DNA of 36,282 nucleotides from the NCBI GenBank assembly GCA_943357245.1, contig CALRGH010000005.1, positions 1 through 36,282 on the forward strand, in the 5' to 3' direction. Of this stretch, positions 23,113 through 30,022 are shown piece by piece (the first letter of the stretch is position 1; each line of letters begins with the position of its first letter). The notes beneath the pieces are model-generated. The model was given only the letters and a program-made list of their open reading frames with translations. It was not told the DNA's origin and did not search any database. The position numbers and the translations under genes are program-made. This stretch comes from Candidatus Nomurabacteria bacterium. GTDB lineage: Bacteria; Patescibacteriota; Minisyncoccia; Phycocordibacterales; UBA9973.

Positions 23113-24111
23113 ATGAACGAAAACCAAAACTACGACTTTCTTGCTATCGGCGATGTTGTTGTCGATGCTTTTATTAAATTGAAGACTGCGCATGTCCATA
23201 AAAATATCGATGAAATTCCCGAAGAGCTTTGTGTGCGATTTGGCGACAAAATAGAATACGAATCAGTCGATATATTGCACGCTGTTGGTAATAGCCCAAA
23301 CGCTGCAGTCTCTGCATCCAGACTTGGATTGCATGCTGCGCTTATCTCTACTATCGGGGATGATCAAAATGGTAAAGATTGCGTTGCGTCACTCGAACAT
23401 GATGGCGTTGCAACCAATTTTATAAAAACAGATAATCGCTTCCCTACCAACTATCATTATGTGCTTTGGTATGATGTCGAGCGCACTATTTTGGTTAAAC
23501 ATGCACCGTTTGCGTACACCTCTGTTGCTGACGTACCGAATGTAAAATGGATCTATCTTTCATCACTTGGTGAACATGCGCTCCATTTGCATGATGAAGT
23601 GGTTGCGTATATTGAAGCGCATCCAGATACGAAGCTCGCTTTTCAGCCAGGGACATTTCAAATGGAACTCGGTATTGAAAAATTAAAAAACGTGTATACG
23701 CATACAGAGCTTTTCTTTTGCAATGTCGAAGAGGCGCAACGTATTTTAAATACAACAGAAGCAGATCATAAACTCCTTCTTCAAGGACTTGTTGCACTTG
23801 GGCCAAAAAATATTGTGATGACTGATGGCTATAATGGCGCATATGCTCGTGATGTACATGGTAATTTTTGGTTTATGCCAATTTATCCTCATACACCATT
23901 TGAGCGTACGGGTGCTGGAGATGCGTTTGCTTCTACTGTTACCTCATGTTTGGTGATGGGTAAAACACTTAGAGATGCGCTTACTTGGGCACCGATCAAT
24001 TCTATGAGTGTCGTGCAAAAAATCGGCGCACAAGCAGGACTTTTGTCACAAGAAAAAATCATGGAGTTTTTAGCGAAAGCTCCTGAAGATTACAAGATTA
24101 AACAACTATAA
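23113..24111 (+). CDS. PfkB-family sugar kinase
   Basis: A 332-aa ribokinase-fold kinase. The N-terminal F-L-A-I-G-D-V-V-V-D-A-F and G-N-S-P-N-A-A-V-S-A-S-R-L-G (about 59-72) bind sugar. The ATP-side motif T-G-A-G-D-A-F at 266-272 carries the catalytic base Asp270. The substrate is open: ribose, fructose-6-phosphate, tagatose-6-phosphate or a nucleoside. Being divergent from the aldolase and near the pentose phosphate genes, a phosphofructokinase-like role is attractive but unproven. A frame start at 23062 is rejected: the -10 box lies inside that extension and family homology begins just after 23113. Two small genes follow with 1-nt gaps. Confidence 0.9.
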   Translation: MNENQNYDFLAIGDVVVDAFIKLKTAHVHKNIDEIPEELCVRFGDKIEYESVDILHAVGNSPNAAVSASRLGLHAALISTIGDDQNGKDCVASLEHDGVATNFIKTDNRFPTNYHYVLWYDVERTILVKHAPFAYTSVADVPNVKWIYLSSLGEHALHLHDEVVAYIEAHPDTKLAFQPGTFQMELGIEKLKNVYTHTELFFCNVEEAQRILNTTEADHKLLLQGLVALGPKNIVMTDGYNGAYARDVHGNFWFMPIYPHTPFERTGAGDAFASTVTSCLVMGKTLRDALTWAPINSMSVVQKIGAQAGLLSQEKIMEFLAKAPEDYKIKQL

Positions 24112-24112
24112 T

Positions 24113-24502
24113 ATGAATATAGAAGAACCAGGAGTTGCTTTTGTTAAAAAAGATACTACCAAAGAGGAAATGGAAAAAACAGCAGAGTTAGTTGACAATG
24201 CATATGATGAACACACTATTGATACTATGCTCCGTAGCACCACAGCTGATCGTCTTGATATAATTATAGAACAAAGAACTAAAGATTTAGAATCTTGGGA
24301 AAAAAAAGTAAAAGAATTAACGGCAGAACTTGAAGAAATCCAAAATGATACAAATAAAGGAGAACAATCGGACGAATATATCGCAAAAAAAGCAGAACTA
24401 ATGAGTGCTCAACTAGTAGTAGCCCACACAAGCAAAGTGCTTCATGGAAATATAGACGAATACGGTAAGATGACACTCGAAGATAAAACTACTCTAAATT
24501 AA
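24113..24502 (+). CDS. Hypothetical coiled-coil protein, 129 aa
   Basis: Not a family I recognise. A soluble, very charged protein; residues about 45-90 (I-I-E-Q-R-T-K-D-L-E-S-W-E-K-K-V-K-E-L-T) have heptad character and should form a coiled coil. There is no signal, Cys or catalytic motif. It starts one base after the PfkB kinase stop (TAA-T-ATG) and is followed one base later by another small gene. The words TAATATGAATAT at its start recur exactly at the next start (24501-24512), so it is bounded by a 12-base direct repeat. Confidence 0.65.
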   Translation: MNIEEPGVAFVKKDTTKEEMEKTAELVDNAYDEHTIDTMLRSTTADRLDIIIEQRTKDLESWEKKVKELTAELEEIQNDTNKGEQSDEYIAKKAELMSAQLVVAHTSKVLHGNIDEYGKMTLEDKTTLN

Positions 24503-24503
24503 T

Positions 24504-25049
24504 ATGAATATTACTGAAGGAGGATTTCCATTTAACGAAGAAGAATTTTCAGAGCATCTTGGAAAAGATGATAATTTTACCGGTGAGCTAAAAGAACATG
24601 AGTATATGTTTAGAAGTCTTGCTGATTTATATTTTGAAAATCAAGATATAACTGAAAAAATCCAGTACTTACTTGAAGACTATATTACCCAATATATTGC
24701 ACTCACGAAAGCATTTGAAGAAGCGATGGAGGAGTACGCCAAAGAAAAAGGATTTACAGAGTATACGTTTATCAAAAGTTCACTAGAAAGATTACGAGAG
24801 CAAATTCCTAATTTACGGAATAAAATTCAAAATAAGGCATACAAAGATAAAGAAGATTTTGAAAATACTCTTAAGCAACTTGGAAATGCTATCGAGAGAA
24901 TAAGACGTTTTAAAGAAAAATTACCACAAGCGCGTAGTGCTGTTGAAAATACCGATATTCCCTTTTTTGAAAAATGTATTAAGCAACTTGATGCTACATG
25001 GAAAGAGCTTGATAAAATTGCTGAACCTAAAAATCCATCTCAAAATTAA
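24504..25049 (+). CDS. Hypothetical helical protein, 181 aa
   Basis: Not a family I recognise. An all-helical acidic/basic soluble protein with several amphipathic helices (about 35-60, 62-80, 95-125 and 130-170). It is rich in Glu, Lys, Ile and Phe, with one Cys near the end (F-F-E-K-C-I-K-Q-L-D). It is last in the PfkB kinase operon; its final four bases overlap the end of the convergent transketolase gene, and no terminator separates them. An AAGGAGG-like run (AAGGAGGA, 24518-24525) lies inside the gene just after the ATG and not before it. Confidence 0.65.
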   Translation: MNITEGGFPFNEEEFSEHLGKDDNFTGELKEHEYMFRSLADLYFENQDITEKIQYLLEDYITQYIALTKAFEEAMEEYAKEKGFTEYTFIKSSLERLREQIPNLRNKIQNKAYKDKEDFENTLKQLGNAIERIRRFKEKLPQARSAVENTDIPFFEKCIKQLDATWKELDKIAEPKNPSQN

Positions 25050-26035
25050 CTCAATATTTTTGTAATTGCCTTTTTAATATCATCAACGTCAAGATGATAA
25101 TACTTGATGAGTTGTTCTGGTGTGCCGGATTGCCCGAAGACATCATCAACGCCAATGCGGATAATTTTTGATGGAAAATGTTCAGATAATGTTTCTGCAA
25201 CGGCGCCACCTAAGCCACCAATTTTTTGATGTTCTTCAACGGTGATGATTTTCCCACCGGTTTCTTTTGCAAGCGCGACCACAGCTTCTACGTCGAGTGG
25301 TTTGATGGTGTGGATATTCAATACTTTGACGCGGATGCCTTTTTTCTCAAAACTATGTGCGGCAAGCATTGCGTGACGAACGAGTGCACCAGTGGCAATG
25401 ATACCGACATGTGCGATACCGTCCGGACTATAGACCAGATTTGCGCGACCTAGTTCAAATGGCGTTTCTTCGGTGGTGATAATACCTGTTTTCTCGCGTG
25501 CAAGACGCAAATAAGCTGGCTTCCCTGCCTTTGCAAGCGCCAAGGTTGCCTTTTTGGCTTCTATCGCGTCACATGGCGAGATAACCATCATGTTTGATAT
25601 AACACGCGTAATAGCGATATCTTCGATTGCTTGGTGTGTACCACCATCGGGGCCAACAGAAATACCTGCATGCGAGCCTGCGATAATCACCGCGCGATCA
25701 TTGTAGGCAATGGTAGTGCGGATTTGTTCCCAGTTACGTCCAGGAGAAAACATTGCGTAGCTTGAGATGAATGGGATTTTACCCATTGCTGCCATACCAG
25801 ATGCCACGGAGGCAAGATTTTGTTCTGCAACGCCTATTTCTACGAATCGCTCAGGGAATTTTTTACTGAAAAGATGCATCATGGTGCTTTCGGTCAGATC
25901 TGCACAAAGTGCGACGACATTTTTATCTAGTTCGCCCGCAGCCAAAAGTCCTTCGCCAAATCCTTTGCGGATTGGTACTTGTTCGACGTCGTCGTTCCAT
26001 ACTTTTGGATTTAGTTTTAGTTTAGGGTTGAGCAT
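25046..26035 (-). CDS. Transketolase, C-terminal subunit
   Basis: A 329-aa half of a split transketolase: the pyrimidine-binding domain plus the C-terminal domain. Glu71 in V-E-I-G-V-A-E-Q-N is the conserved Glu that activates thiamine diphosphate. The S-Y-A-M-F, H-A-G-I-S-V-G-P-D-G-G-T-H-Q-A-I-E-D-I-A and R-L-A-R segments follow, then E-E-H-Q-K-I-G-G-L-G-G in the last domain. It works with the N-terminal subunit encoded at 26611-27477, from which it is parted by a 170-aa unknown gene. Transfers two-carbon units among sugar phosphates. Confidence 0.92.
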   Translation of the reverse strand: MLNPKLKLNPKVWNDDVEQVPIRKGFGEGLLAAGELDKNVVALCADLTESTMMHLFSKKFPERFVEIGVAEQNLASVASGMAAMGKIPFISSYAMFSPGRNWEQIRTTIAYNDRAVIIAGSHAGISVGPDGGTHQAIEDIAITRVISNMMVISPCDAIEAKKATLALAKAGKPAYLRLAREKTGIITTEETPFELGRANLVYSPDGIAHVGIIATGALVRHAMLAAHSFEKKGIRVKVLNIHTIKPLDVEAVVALAKETGGKIITVEEHQKIGGLGGAVAETLSEHFPSKIIRIGVDDVFGQSGTPEQLIKYYHLDVDDIKKAITKILS

Positions 26036-26037
26036 AA

Positions 26038-26550
26038 TTATTCTAAATATTCTTCAATACTTGCTATTTCGTCTAGTAAGTTATACCGATTATTCAAATC
26101 TATTTCTTTATATGCACTAATTACTTCTTTTATTTCTATTGTTCGGTCAAATAATATTGCTCGTGCTTCACGAGATGGATTGGTTGCAAGTGTTTTTATT
26201 TCCTCAATTAATTGATGTAAAAGTGTTTTCAAAAAAGTAATTCCTTCCGGAGGTAGTGGTTGTTCTTCTACAAAATCATGCACGGAATCTTTCAAAAAAT
26301 TCATCAACAATGGAAAACGATTGACCTCGGTTATAATTTTGTCACCACCCTCTCCTTTTTCGAGTTCAAGATCAATCCCGATTTGCCGCAGGTCTTCTGT
26401 GTATTCTTCCTTTACCTGTTCAAGTGACATACTCTGAAATGGATTCTCTGGATTATTATATCGAGCGATAGTCTTCCACGCATCAAAAACAGGCTGTGCT
26501 TTCACATATTCGTACACTTCTTTTCCTAATGGTTGTTCAGGGTGCCACAT
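26038..26550 (-). CDS. Hypothetical protein between the transketolase halves, 170 aa
   Basis: Not a family I recognise. A soluble, acidic, mostly helical protein starting M-W-H-P-E-Q-P-L-G-K-E-V-Y-E-Y-V. It has a Pro/Asn turn near 32-38, a central charged part (L-E-L-E-K-G-E-G-G-D-K-I-I) and long C-terminal helices. No catalytic motif or membrane segment is seen. Its stop is 2 nt before the C-terminal transketolase start, so the three genes form one operon. It could be an accessory of the split enzyme or simply a CPR passenger; only location favours the former. Confidence 0.65.
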   Translation of the reverse strand: MWHPEQPLGKEVYEYVKAQPVFDAWKTIARYNNPENPFQSMSLEQVKEEYTEDLRQIGIDLELEKGEGGDKIITEVNRFPLLMNFLKDSVHDFVEEQPLPPEGITFLKTLLHQLIEEIKTLATNPSREARAILFDRTIEIKEVISAYKEIDLNNRYNLLDEIASIEEYLE

Positions 26551-26610
26551 GATGTTATTTCTTGTTTGTATTTTCTACTAGCTACTATCTATTTACTACT
26601 TACTAATCTA

Positions 26611-27477
26611 TTATTTGTGTTCGCTCTTAATCTTTCCTCCTAATGTGCGAAGTTCATCAAGCGCCATCTTTGCTTGTTCTTTGTTGGGTGGCATGCCATG
26701 CCAGTGAAAATCACGTTCAAATTCTTTGACGCCTTTACCGGGAATGGTGCGCGCAATAATCACTGATGGTTTTTCAAATACAGATTTTGCTTTATTAATT
26801 GCGGTGTTTACTGCAACAAAATCATGACCGTCGACTTCCTGCACGTGCCAGTTGAATGCTTGCCATTTTTCATACAGATTATCGAGGGGCATGATGTCTT
26901 CGGTAAAACCATCAATTTGGATATTATTTCTATCGACAATAGCAATTAAATTGCGCAATTTTTCTTTGCCAGCGAGCATAATCGCTTCCCAGTTTTGTCC
27001 TTCGTCGAGTTCGCCATCGCCAAGCATGCAATAGATATATTTTTGAGCGTTTAATCCGTTGTCCATGCGATCTGCAATGGCCATGCCAACAGCCTGTGAA
27101 AGTCCTGCGCCAAGTGGACCTGAACTTGTTTCAAGCCACGGCATAAATTCACGATGCGGGTGTCCTTGGAGGCGCGAGCCAAATTTACGGAGGGTTAGAA
27201 GTTCTTCTTTGGGGAAATATCCAGCGTGTGCCATCGTTGCATAATAGACAGGACAAATGTGTCCATTTGAAAGGACGAGTCGGTCACGATCCTTCATGCT
27301 AGGATTTTTGGGATCGTGATTGAGGGAATGAAAAAAAAGAAGCGTAAAAATATCCGCCATACCAAGAGGTCCGGCAGTGTGACCGCTTCCTGCAGCGAGA
27401 AGCATTTTGATAATCGACTCGCGAATATCGTTTGCTTTTTCTTCAAGAAAAATTATTTTTTCATCATCGAGATGCAT
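26611..27477 (-). CDS. Transketolase, N-terminal subunit
   Basis: A 288-aa thiamine-diphosphate-binding half. G-S-G-H-T-A-G-P-L-G (about 30-39), S-N-G-H-I-C-P and G-H-P form the substrate side. The cofactor motif G-D-G-E-L-D-E-G-Q-N-W-E-A at 153-165 and V-D-R-N-N-I-Q bind Mg2+ and diphosphate. A family-typical P-G-K-G-V lies near the end with an F-H-W-H-G loop. It is first in the transketolase operon; its promoter box TGC-TACACT is 8 nt before the ATG. An AT-rich spacer of 60 bases full of CTA/TTAC words follows it. Confidence 0.93.
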   Translation of the reverse strand: MHLDDEKIIFLEEKANDIRESIIKMLLAAGSGHTAGPLGMADIFTLLFFHSLNHDPKNPSMKDRDRLVLSNGHICPVYYATMAHAGYFPKEELLTLRKFGSRLQGHPHREFMPWLETSSGPLGAGLSQAVGMAIADRMDNGLNAQKYIYCMLGDGELDEGQNWEAIMLAGKEKLRNLIAIVDRNNIQIDGFTEDIMPLDNLYEKWQAFNWHVQEVDGHDFVAVNTAINKAKSVFEKPSVIIARTIPGKGVKEFERDFHWHGMPPNKEQAKMALDELRTLGGKIKSEHK

Positions 27478-27485
27478 GTACGTAT

Positions 27486-27494
27486 AGTGTAGCA
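27486..27494 (-). promoter_or_regulatory. Leaderless-type extended -10 of the transketolase operon
   Basis: TGC-TACACT on the minus strand, 8 nt before the ATG at 27477; no Shine-Dalgarno. Confidence 0.5.
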
Positions 27495-27528
27495 GTATTT
27501 TTGAAAATGAATGGTGGATTTCGAGAAG

Positions 27529-28221
27529 TTATTCAGCGACAGCTTTCGGAAACAAATGCAAAAAGTCTTGATAGGCACTTCGTGGATCATTGCTGTGGAA
27601 GATAGCAGAGCCGACAACAAGTCGTGTTGCGCCAGCATCAGCGAGTTTGTGTGCGTTTTCTAAATTGACACCTCCGTCTACCGTAATCGGCATACTCGGA
27701 TATACATCACGAATCTTGCTGATATTTTCGTACACACGTTCATCAAATGGAATACCTTGAAATCCAATTTTTGCAATGCCCATACACTGGACAAAATCTA
27801 CTTTTTCAAAAAGGGGCTTCATGGCGTCGATTGTATCTTCGATGTCGAACGCAATACCGACTTGTACGGTGCCGCGAGGTGTTTTCAAGAGATAATCTTC
27901 GAGCACAAGGACATCTTTTGTATGAAAAATAATACGTGATGGACCAAGCGACATAAATTTCTCCATATCCATATTCTCGGGTGAGACCATGAGGTCGAGT
28001 TCATAATCAACACTATCCCAATACGGCATTCCCTCTTCTTCGCTTTGGATTGGCGCGAGCTCATCTTGCGCATTTGGGGTGAGTGGCCATGATTTTGCGC
28101 CAGCAAGTACACCATCAGTAATATCGATTTGGATAAATTTTGCGAGACCTTGAACATGCTCAACACGATTTGAGATTTCTTCAAGACTTTGGGGTATGAG
28201 TGCGGGGATTATTTCTATCAT
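27529..28221 (-). CDS. rpe: Ribulose-phosphate 3-epimerase (divergent)
   Basis: A 230-aa TIM-barrel enzyme interconverting ribulose-5-phosphate and xylulose-5-phosphate. It is recognised by I-I-P-A-L at 4-8, Q-I-D-I-T-D-G at about 31-37 (metal/acid-base Asp), Y-E-L-D-L-M-V in the fourth strand, and I-T-V-D-G-G-V-N plus L-V-V-G-S-A-I-F at the phosphate end. The usual H-L-D-I-M-D-G and E-x-H motifs are altered (Q-I-D-I-T-D-G; a separate I-F-H-T strand is kept), and there is an insert near 45-70. So identity is by pattern; hexulose-6-phosphate synthase relatives are the alternative. It is 2 nt from rpiB. Confidence 0.82.
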   Translation of the reverse strand: MIEIIPALIPQSLEEISNRVEHVQGLAKFIQIDITDGVLAGAKSWPLTPNAQDELAPIQSEEEGMPYWDSVDYELDLMVSPENMDMEKFMSLGPSRIIFHTKDVLVLEDYLLKTPRGTVQVGIAFDIEDTIDAMKPLFEKVDFVQCMGIAKIGFQGIPFDERVYENISKIRDVYPSMPITVDGGVNLENAHKLADAGATRLVVGSAIFHSNDPRSAYQDFLHLFPKAVAE

Positions 28222-28223
28222 AA

Positions 28224-28658
28224 TTAAAATTTATTAATGCGACGGATATGACGCTCTTCATTGGTGAATTTACTCGCAAGCCATAGATCAACTGCGCCAA
28301 TTGCCTCCGGATCAGTCATAAAATGCTGGCTGAGAGAAAGGATATTTGCGTTGTTGTGTTCACGGGAGAGTACGAGTATCTTTGGCGCACCGCCATAATA
28401 TGCTGTTGCGCGAATACCTTTGATACGATTGGCGCACATCGCCTCGCCTTCTCCGGAAAAACCAGTGATAATACCCAAACTTTCGGTATCTTCCACAACC
28501 GCTTGCGCACATGGAGTAATAAAATCTGGGTAATCGTCACCCTCGTTGTATTCCATTGGACCATGATCAATAACCTCATGCCCCAATTTGGTTACATGTT
28601 CGATAAGTGCTTTTTTTAATTCAAATCCTGCGTGATCTGATGCGAAGTGTAGTCTCAT
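28224..28658 (-). CDS. rpiB: Ribose-5-phosphate isomerase B, Glu-type active site
   Basis: A 144-aa RpiB/LacAB enzyme interconverting ribose-5-phosphate and ribulose-5-phosphate. F-A-S-D-H-A-G-F-E-L-K at 5-15 is the family start (Asp8/His9 at the substrate). The E. coli-type catalytic Cys is missing: the loop reads I-I-T-G-F-S-G-E-G-E-A-M-C-A-N, with Thr65/Gly66 where Cys would be. Glu72 fits the Mycobacterium-type enzyme, which uses Glu as the base (family knowledge). N77, R-x-K-G-I-R-A and S-R-E-H-N-N-A-N are intact. With rpe it supplies the pentose phosphate interconversions. Confidence 0.9.
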   Translation of the reverse strand: MRLHFASDHAGFELKKALIEHVTKLGHEVIDHGPMEYNEGDDYPDFITPCAQAVVEDTESLGIITGFSGEGEAMCANRIKGIRATAYYGGAPKILVLSREHNNANILSLSQHFMTDPEAIGAVDLWLASKFTNEERHIRRINKF

Positions 28659-28688
28659 AGTTTTTAGTGGTTAGCTTTTAGCTTCTAG
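28658..28688. repeat. Inverted repeat, left arm, at the IVP-type gene
   Basis: TAGTTTTTAGTGGTTAGC then TTTTAGCTTCTAG. It faces 29041-29072 in inverse orientation, built of the same short words in slightly changed order, and holds the stop codon of the IVP-type gene. Its GTTAGCTTTTAGCTTCTAG part also occurs in the atpG-atpD hairpin (9332-9388). Confidence 0.65.
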
Positions 28689-29036
28689 TTTATAAATCAT
28701 GGCTCGTAACATTTTACTAACTTCTTCTGTCAAATTGAAGCATTCCTCTGACTCAATTTTATAAATATCTTTTATCAGCAAAAGTTGAGTTTCCAATTCT
28801 GAAGTGGATCCATAAGCAATTCGTAAAAATTGTAAAAAATCTTTCACTGTCTTTCTGTTTTTACCTTCAGCGATATTTGAAGCTATTGATACAGATGCTC
28901 GTCTCACTTGTGATTGTATACCAAAAACTTCTTTTTGGGGAAGTTTATCAGTCAATATATACACTTGTTTAGCAAGCAAGTATGCTTTCTGCCAAACAAT
29001 AAGATCTTTGTATGATTTTACAACAGTGTTTTGCAT
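28671..29036 (-). CDS. Four-helix bundle protein, 23S rRNA IVP/S23 type
   Basis: A 121-aa protein of the four-helix-bundle family first seen in intervening sequences of 23S rRNA genes. Family words are clear: Y-K-D-L-I-V-W-Q-K-A-Y-L-L-A at 9-22, Q-V-R-R-A-S-V-S-I-A-S-N-I-A-E-G (about 43-58), and L-R-I-A-Y-G-S-T-S-E-L-E-T-Q-L-L-L. The function is unknown; pentameric assembly and nucleic-acid association have been suggested for relatives. Here it is a free-standing gene, not within rRNA, and is flanked by inverted repeats, one of which contains its stop codon. That makes a small mobile cassette plausible. Confidence 0.88.
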   Translation of the reverse strand: MQNTVVKSYKDLIVWQKAYLLAKQVYILTDKLPQKEVFGIQSQVRRASVSIASNIAEGKNRKTVKDFLQFLRIAYGSTSELETQLLLIKDIYKIESEECFNLTEEVSKMLRAMIYKLEAKS

Positions 29037-29040
29037 GTAA

Positions 29041-29072
29041 CTACAAGCTAACCACTAAAAGCTAAAAACTAT
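29041..29072. repeat. Inverted repeat, right arm, at the IVP-type gene
   Basis: CTACAAGCTAACCACTAAAA then GCTAAAAACTAT, inverse to 28658-28688. It lies 4 nt before the ATG of the IVP-type gene (read on the minus strand). Confidence 0.65.
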
Positions 29073-29073
29073 C

Positions 29074-29376
29074 CTACGACTCGTCGAGGATTATTCTCTT
29101 CTCAAACCCTCCTCGCTTTGCCTTTTTAAAATCCTTTGCCATCATAATGTCTTCTTTTGAAAATTCATGGTGGGCAATGATTGCGTCCAACACTTCTAAA
29201 ATATCTGCAATTTCATCTTCGTCTTCACTCTTTAAAAATTCATCAACTTCTTCGCGCAATTTTTCATGTAGTTTTTCTTCGTATTCCTCATTATCCGCGA
29301 CGTGCCAGGTGGACTGTTGGCCTTTTTGCGAAATAATTTCAGGGATTTTATCGCGAACGAGTTTGTTGTATTCCAT
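29074..29376 (-). CDS. MazG/HisE-like nucleotide pyrophosphohydrolase (COG4997 type)
   Basis: A 100-aa all-helical NTP-PPase. Y-N-K-L-V-R-D-K-I-P-E-I-I at 3-15 is the signature of the COG4997 phosphoribosyl-ATP pyrophosphohydrolase-like group. The metal-binding residues are in L-R-E-E-V-D-E-F-L and, after a short loop, D-E-I-A-D-I-L-E-V-L-D-A. Probable role: hydrolysis of non-standard or excess nucleoside triphosphates. No histidine genes are nearby, so a biosynthetic HisE role is unlikely. Its start TAATATATGGA resembles those of the three small genes upstream. Confidence 0.85.
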   Translation of the reverse strand: MEYNKLVRDKIPEIISQKGQQSTWHVADNEEYEEKLHEKLREEVDEFLKSEDEDEIADILEVLDAIIAHHEFSKEDIMMAKDFKKAKRGGFEKRIILDES

Positions 29377-29379
29377 ATA

Positions 29380-29628
29380 TTATGCGGCCATTTTAGATTC
29401 TGGCATCATAACATTAACAATATCTTTTTTCGGGACATCATATAGAAGTTTACCGTTTGGTGTACCTGATGCTTCTTCGAAATGAACCATGTCACCTTCA
29501 ATTTTTAGAATTGGTAAACCTCTGACAAGTCTGGCATTATTTCCTGTAATTGAGTCTCGTAAATAAAAATCCGCAATCCAACCTTCGTGCATTTCAGGAT
29601 ATTGTTTTTGTTCTCCGACGGATTCCAT
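29380..29628 (-). CDS. Hypothetical protein, 82 aa
   Basis: Not a family I recognise. A soluble beta-rich protein with W-I-A-D-F-Y-L-R-D, L-P-I-L-K-I-E-G-D-M-V-H-F and K-L-L-Y-D-V-P-K-K-D-I, suggesting a small barrel or SH3-like fold; no catalytic residues stand out. Its stop is 3 nt before the MazG-like gene and its start 1 nt after the 64-aa gene, so it belongs to a run of four small genes. The start context TAATATGGA is shared along the run. Confidence 0.6.
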   Translation of the reverse strand: MESVGEQKQYPEMHEGWIADFYLRDSITGNNARLVRGLPILKIEGDMVHFEEASGTPNGKLLYDVPKKDIVNVMMPESKMAA

Positions 29629-29629
29629 A

Positions 29630-29824
29630 TTACATTCCTTGTTTAAGTCTGCTAAGTTCCATATCGATCATACGACTCTCATGTTCAAAACGATCCTTTT
29701 CAGAGCCGGTTGCATTCAAGATTTTCACCTGTAATGAGTCAAATTTTTCTTGCAATGCTTCAAGTGGTGATTTTACTATTGTCATATCATCACTTGAGCC
29801 TGCGTCTATGTCTACGAAATCCAT
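29630..29824 (-). CDS. Hypothetical small coiled-coil protein, 64 aa
   Basis: Not a family I recognise. The N-terminal third is acidic and disordered-looking (M-D-F-V-D-I-D-A-G-S-S-D-D). The rest is an amphipathic helix pattern (L-E-A-L-Q-E-K-F-D-S-L-Q-V-K-I-L; E-S-R-M-I-D-M-E-L-S-R-L-K) suited to a coiled coil. It lies between two other very short genes with 1-10 nt gaps. Its leader TAATAAAAATTATATGGA is almost identical to the leader of the 58-aa gene upstream. Confidence 0.55.
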   Translation of the reverse strand: MDFVDIDAGSSDDMTIVKSPLEALQEKFDSLQVKILNATGSEKDRFEHESRMIDMELSRLKQGM

Positions 29825-29834
29825 ATAATTTTTA

Positions 29835-30011
29835 TTATGCTGCTATTTTTTCTTGGCCTATTTCTGCTTCTAATAATTCTTTGCGGTGCTTCAAATTAGC
29901 AAGCGTGCGTTCGTTGTCTTCATTCGTATCGTCAGGATTTTCTTGTAAATTTTTTATTTGCGCATCAATAGCTTCAATTTGTGTCTTTTTATCCATTTCT
30001 AATGTTTCCAT
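29835..30011 (-). CDS. Hypothetical small helical protein, 58 aa
   Basis: A 58-codon frame with ATG at 30009-30011 and TAA at 29835-29837. It starts M-E-T-L-E-M-D-K-K-T-Q-I-E-A-I-D and ends E-I-G-Q-E-K-I-A-A. It is highly charged and probably two helices around a P-D-D-T-N-E-D turn. No family is recognised. It is supported by its place in the operon (11 nt after the YceI gene, 10 nt before the 64-aa gene) and by the leader shared with the next gene. Confidence 0.55.
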   Translation of the reverse strand: METLEMDKKTQIEAIDAQIKNLQENPDDTNEDNERTLANLKHRKELLEAEIGQEKIAA

Positions 30012-30022
30012 ATAATTTTTTA

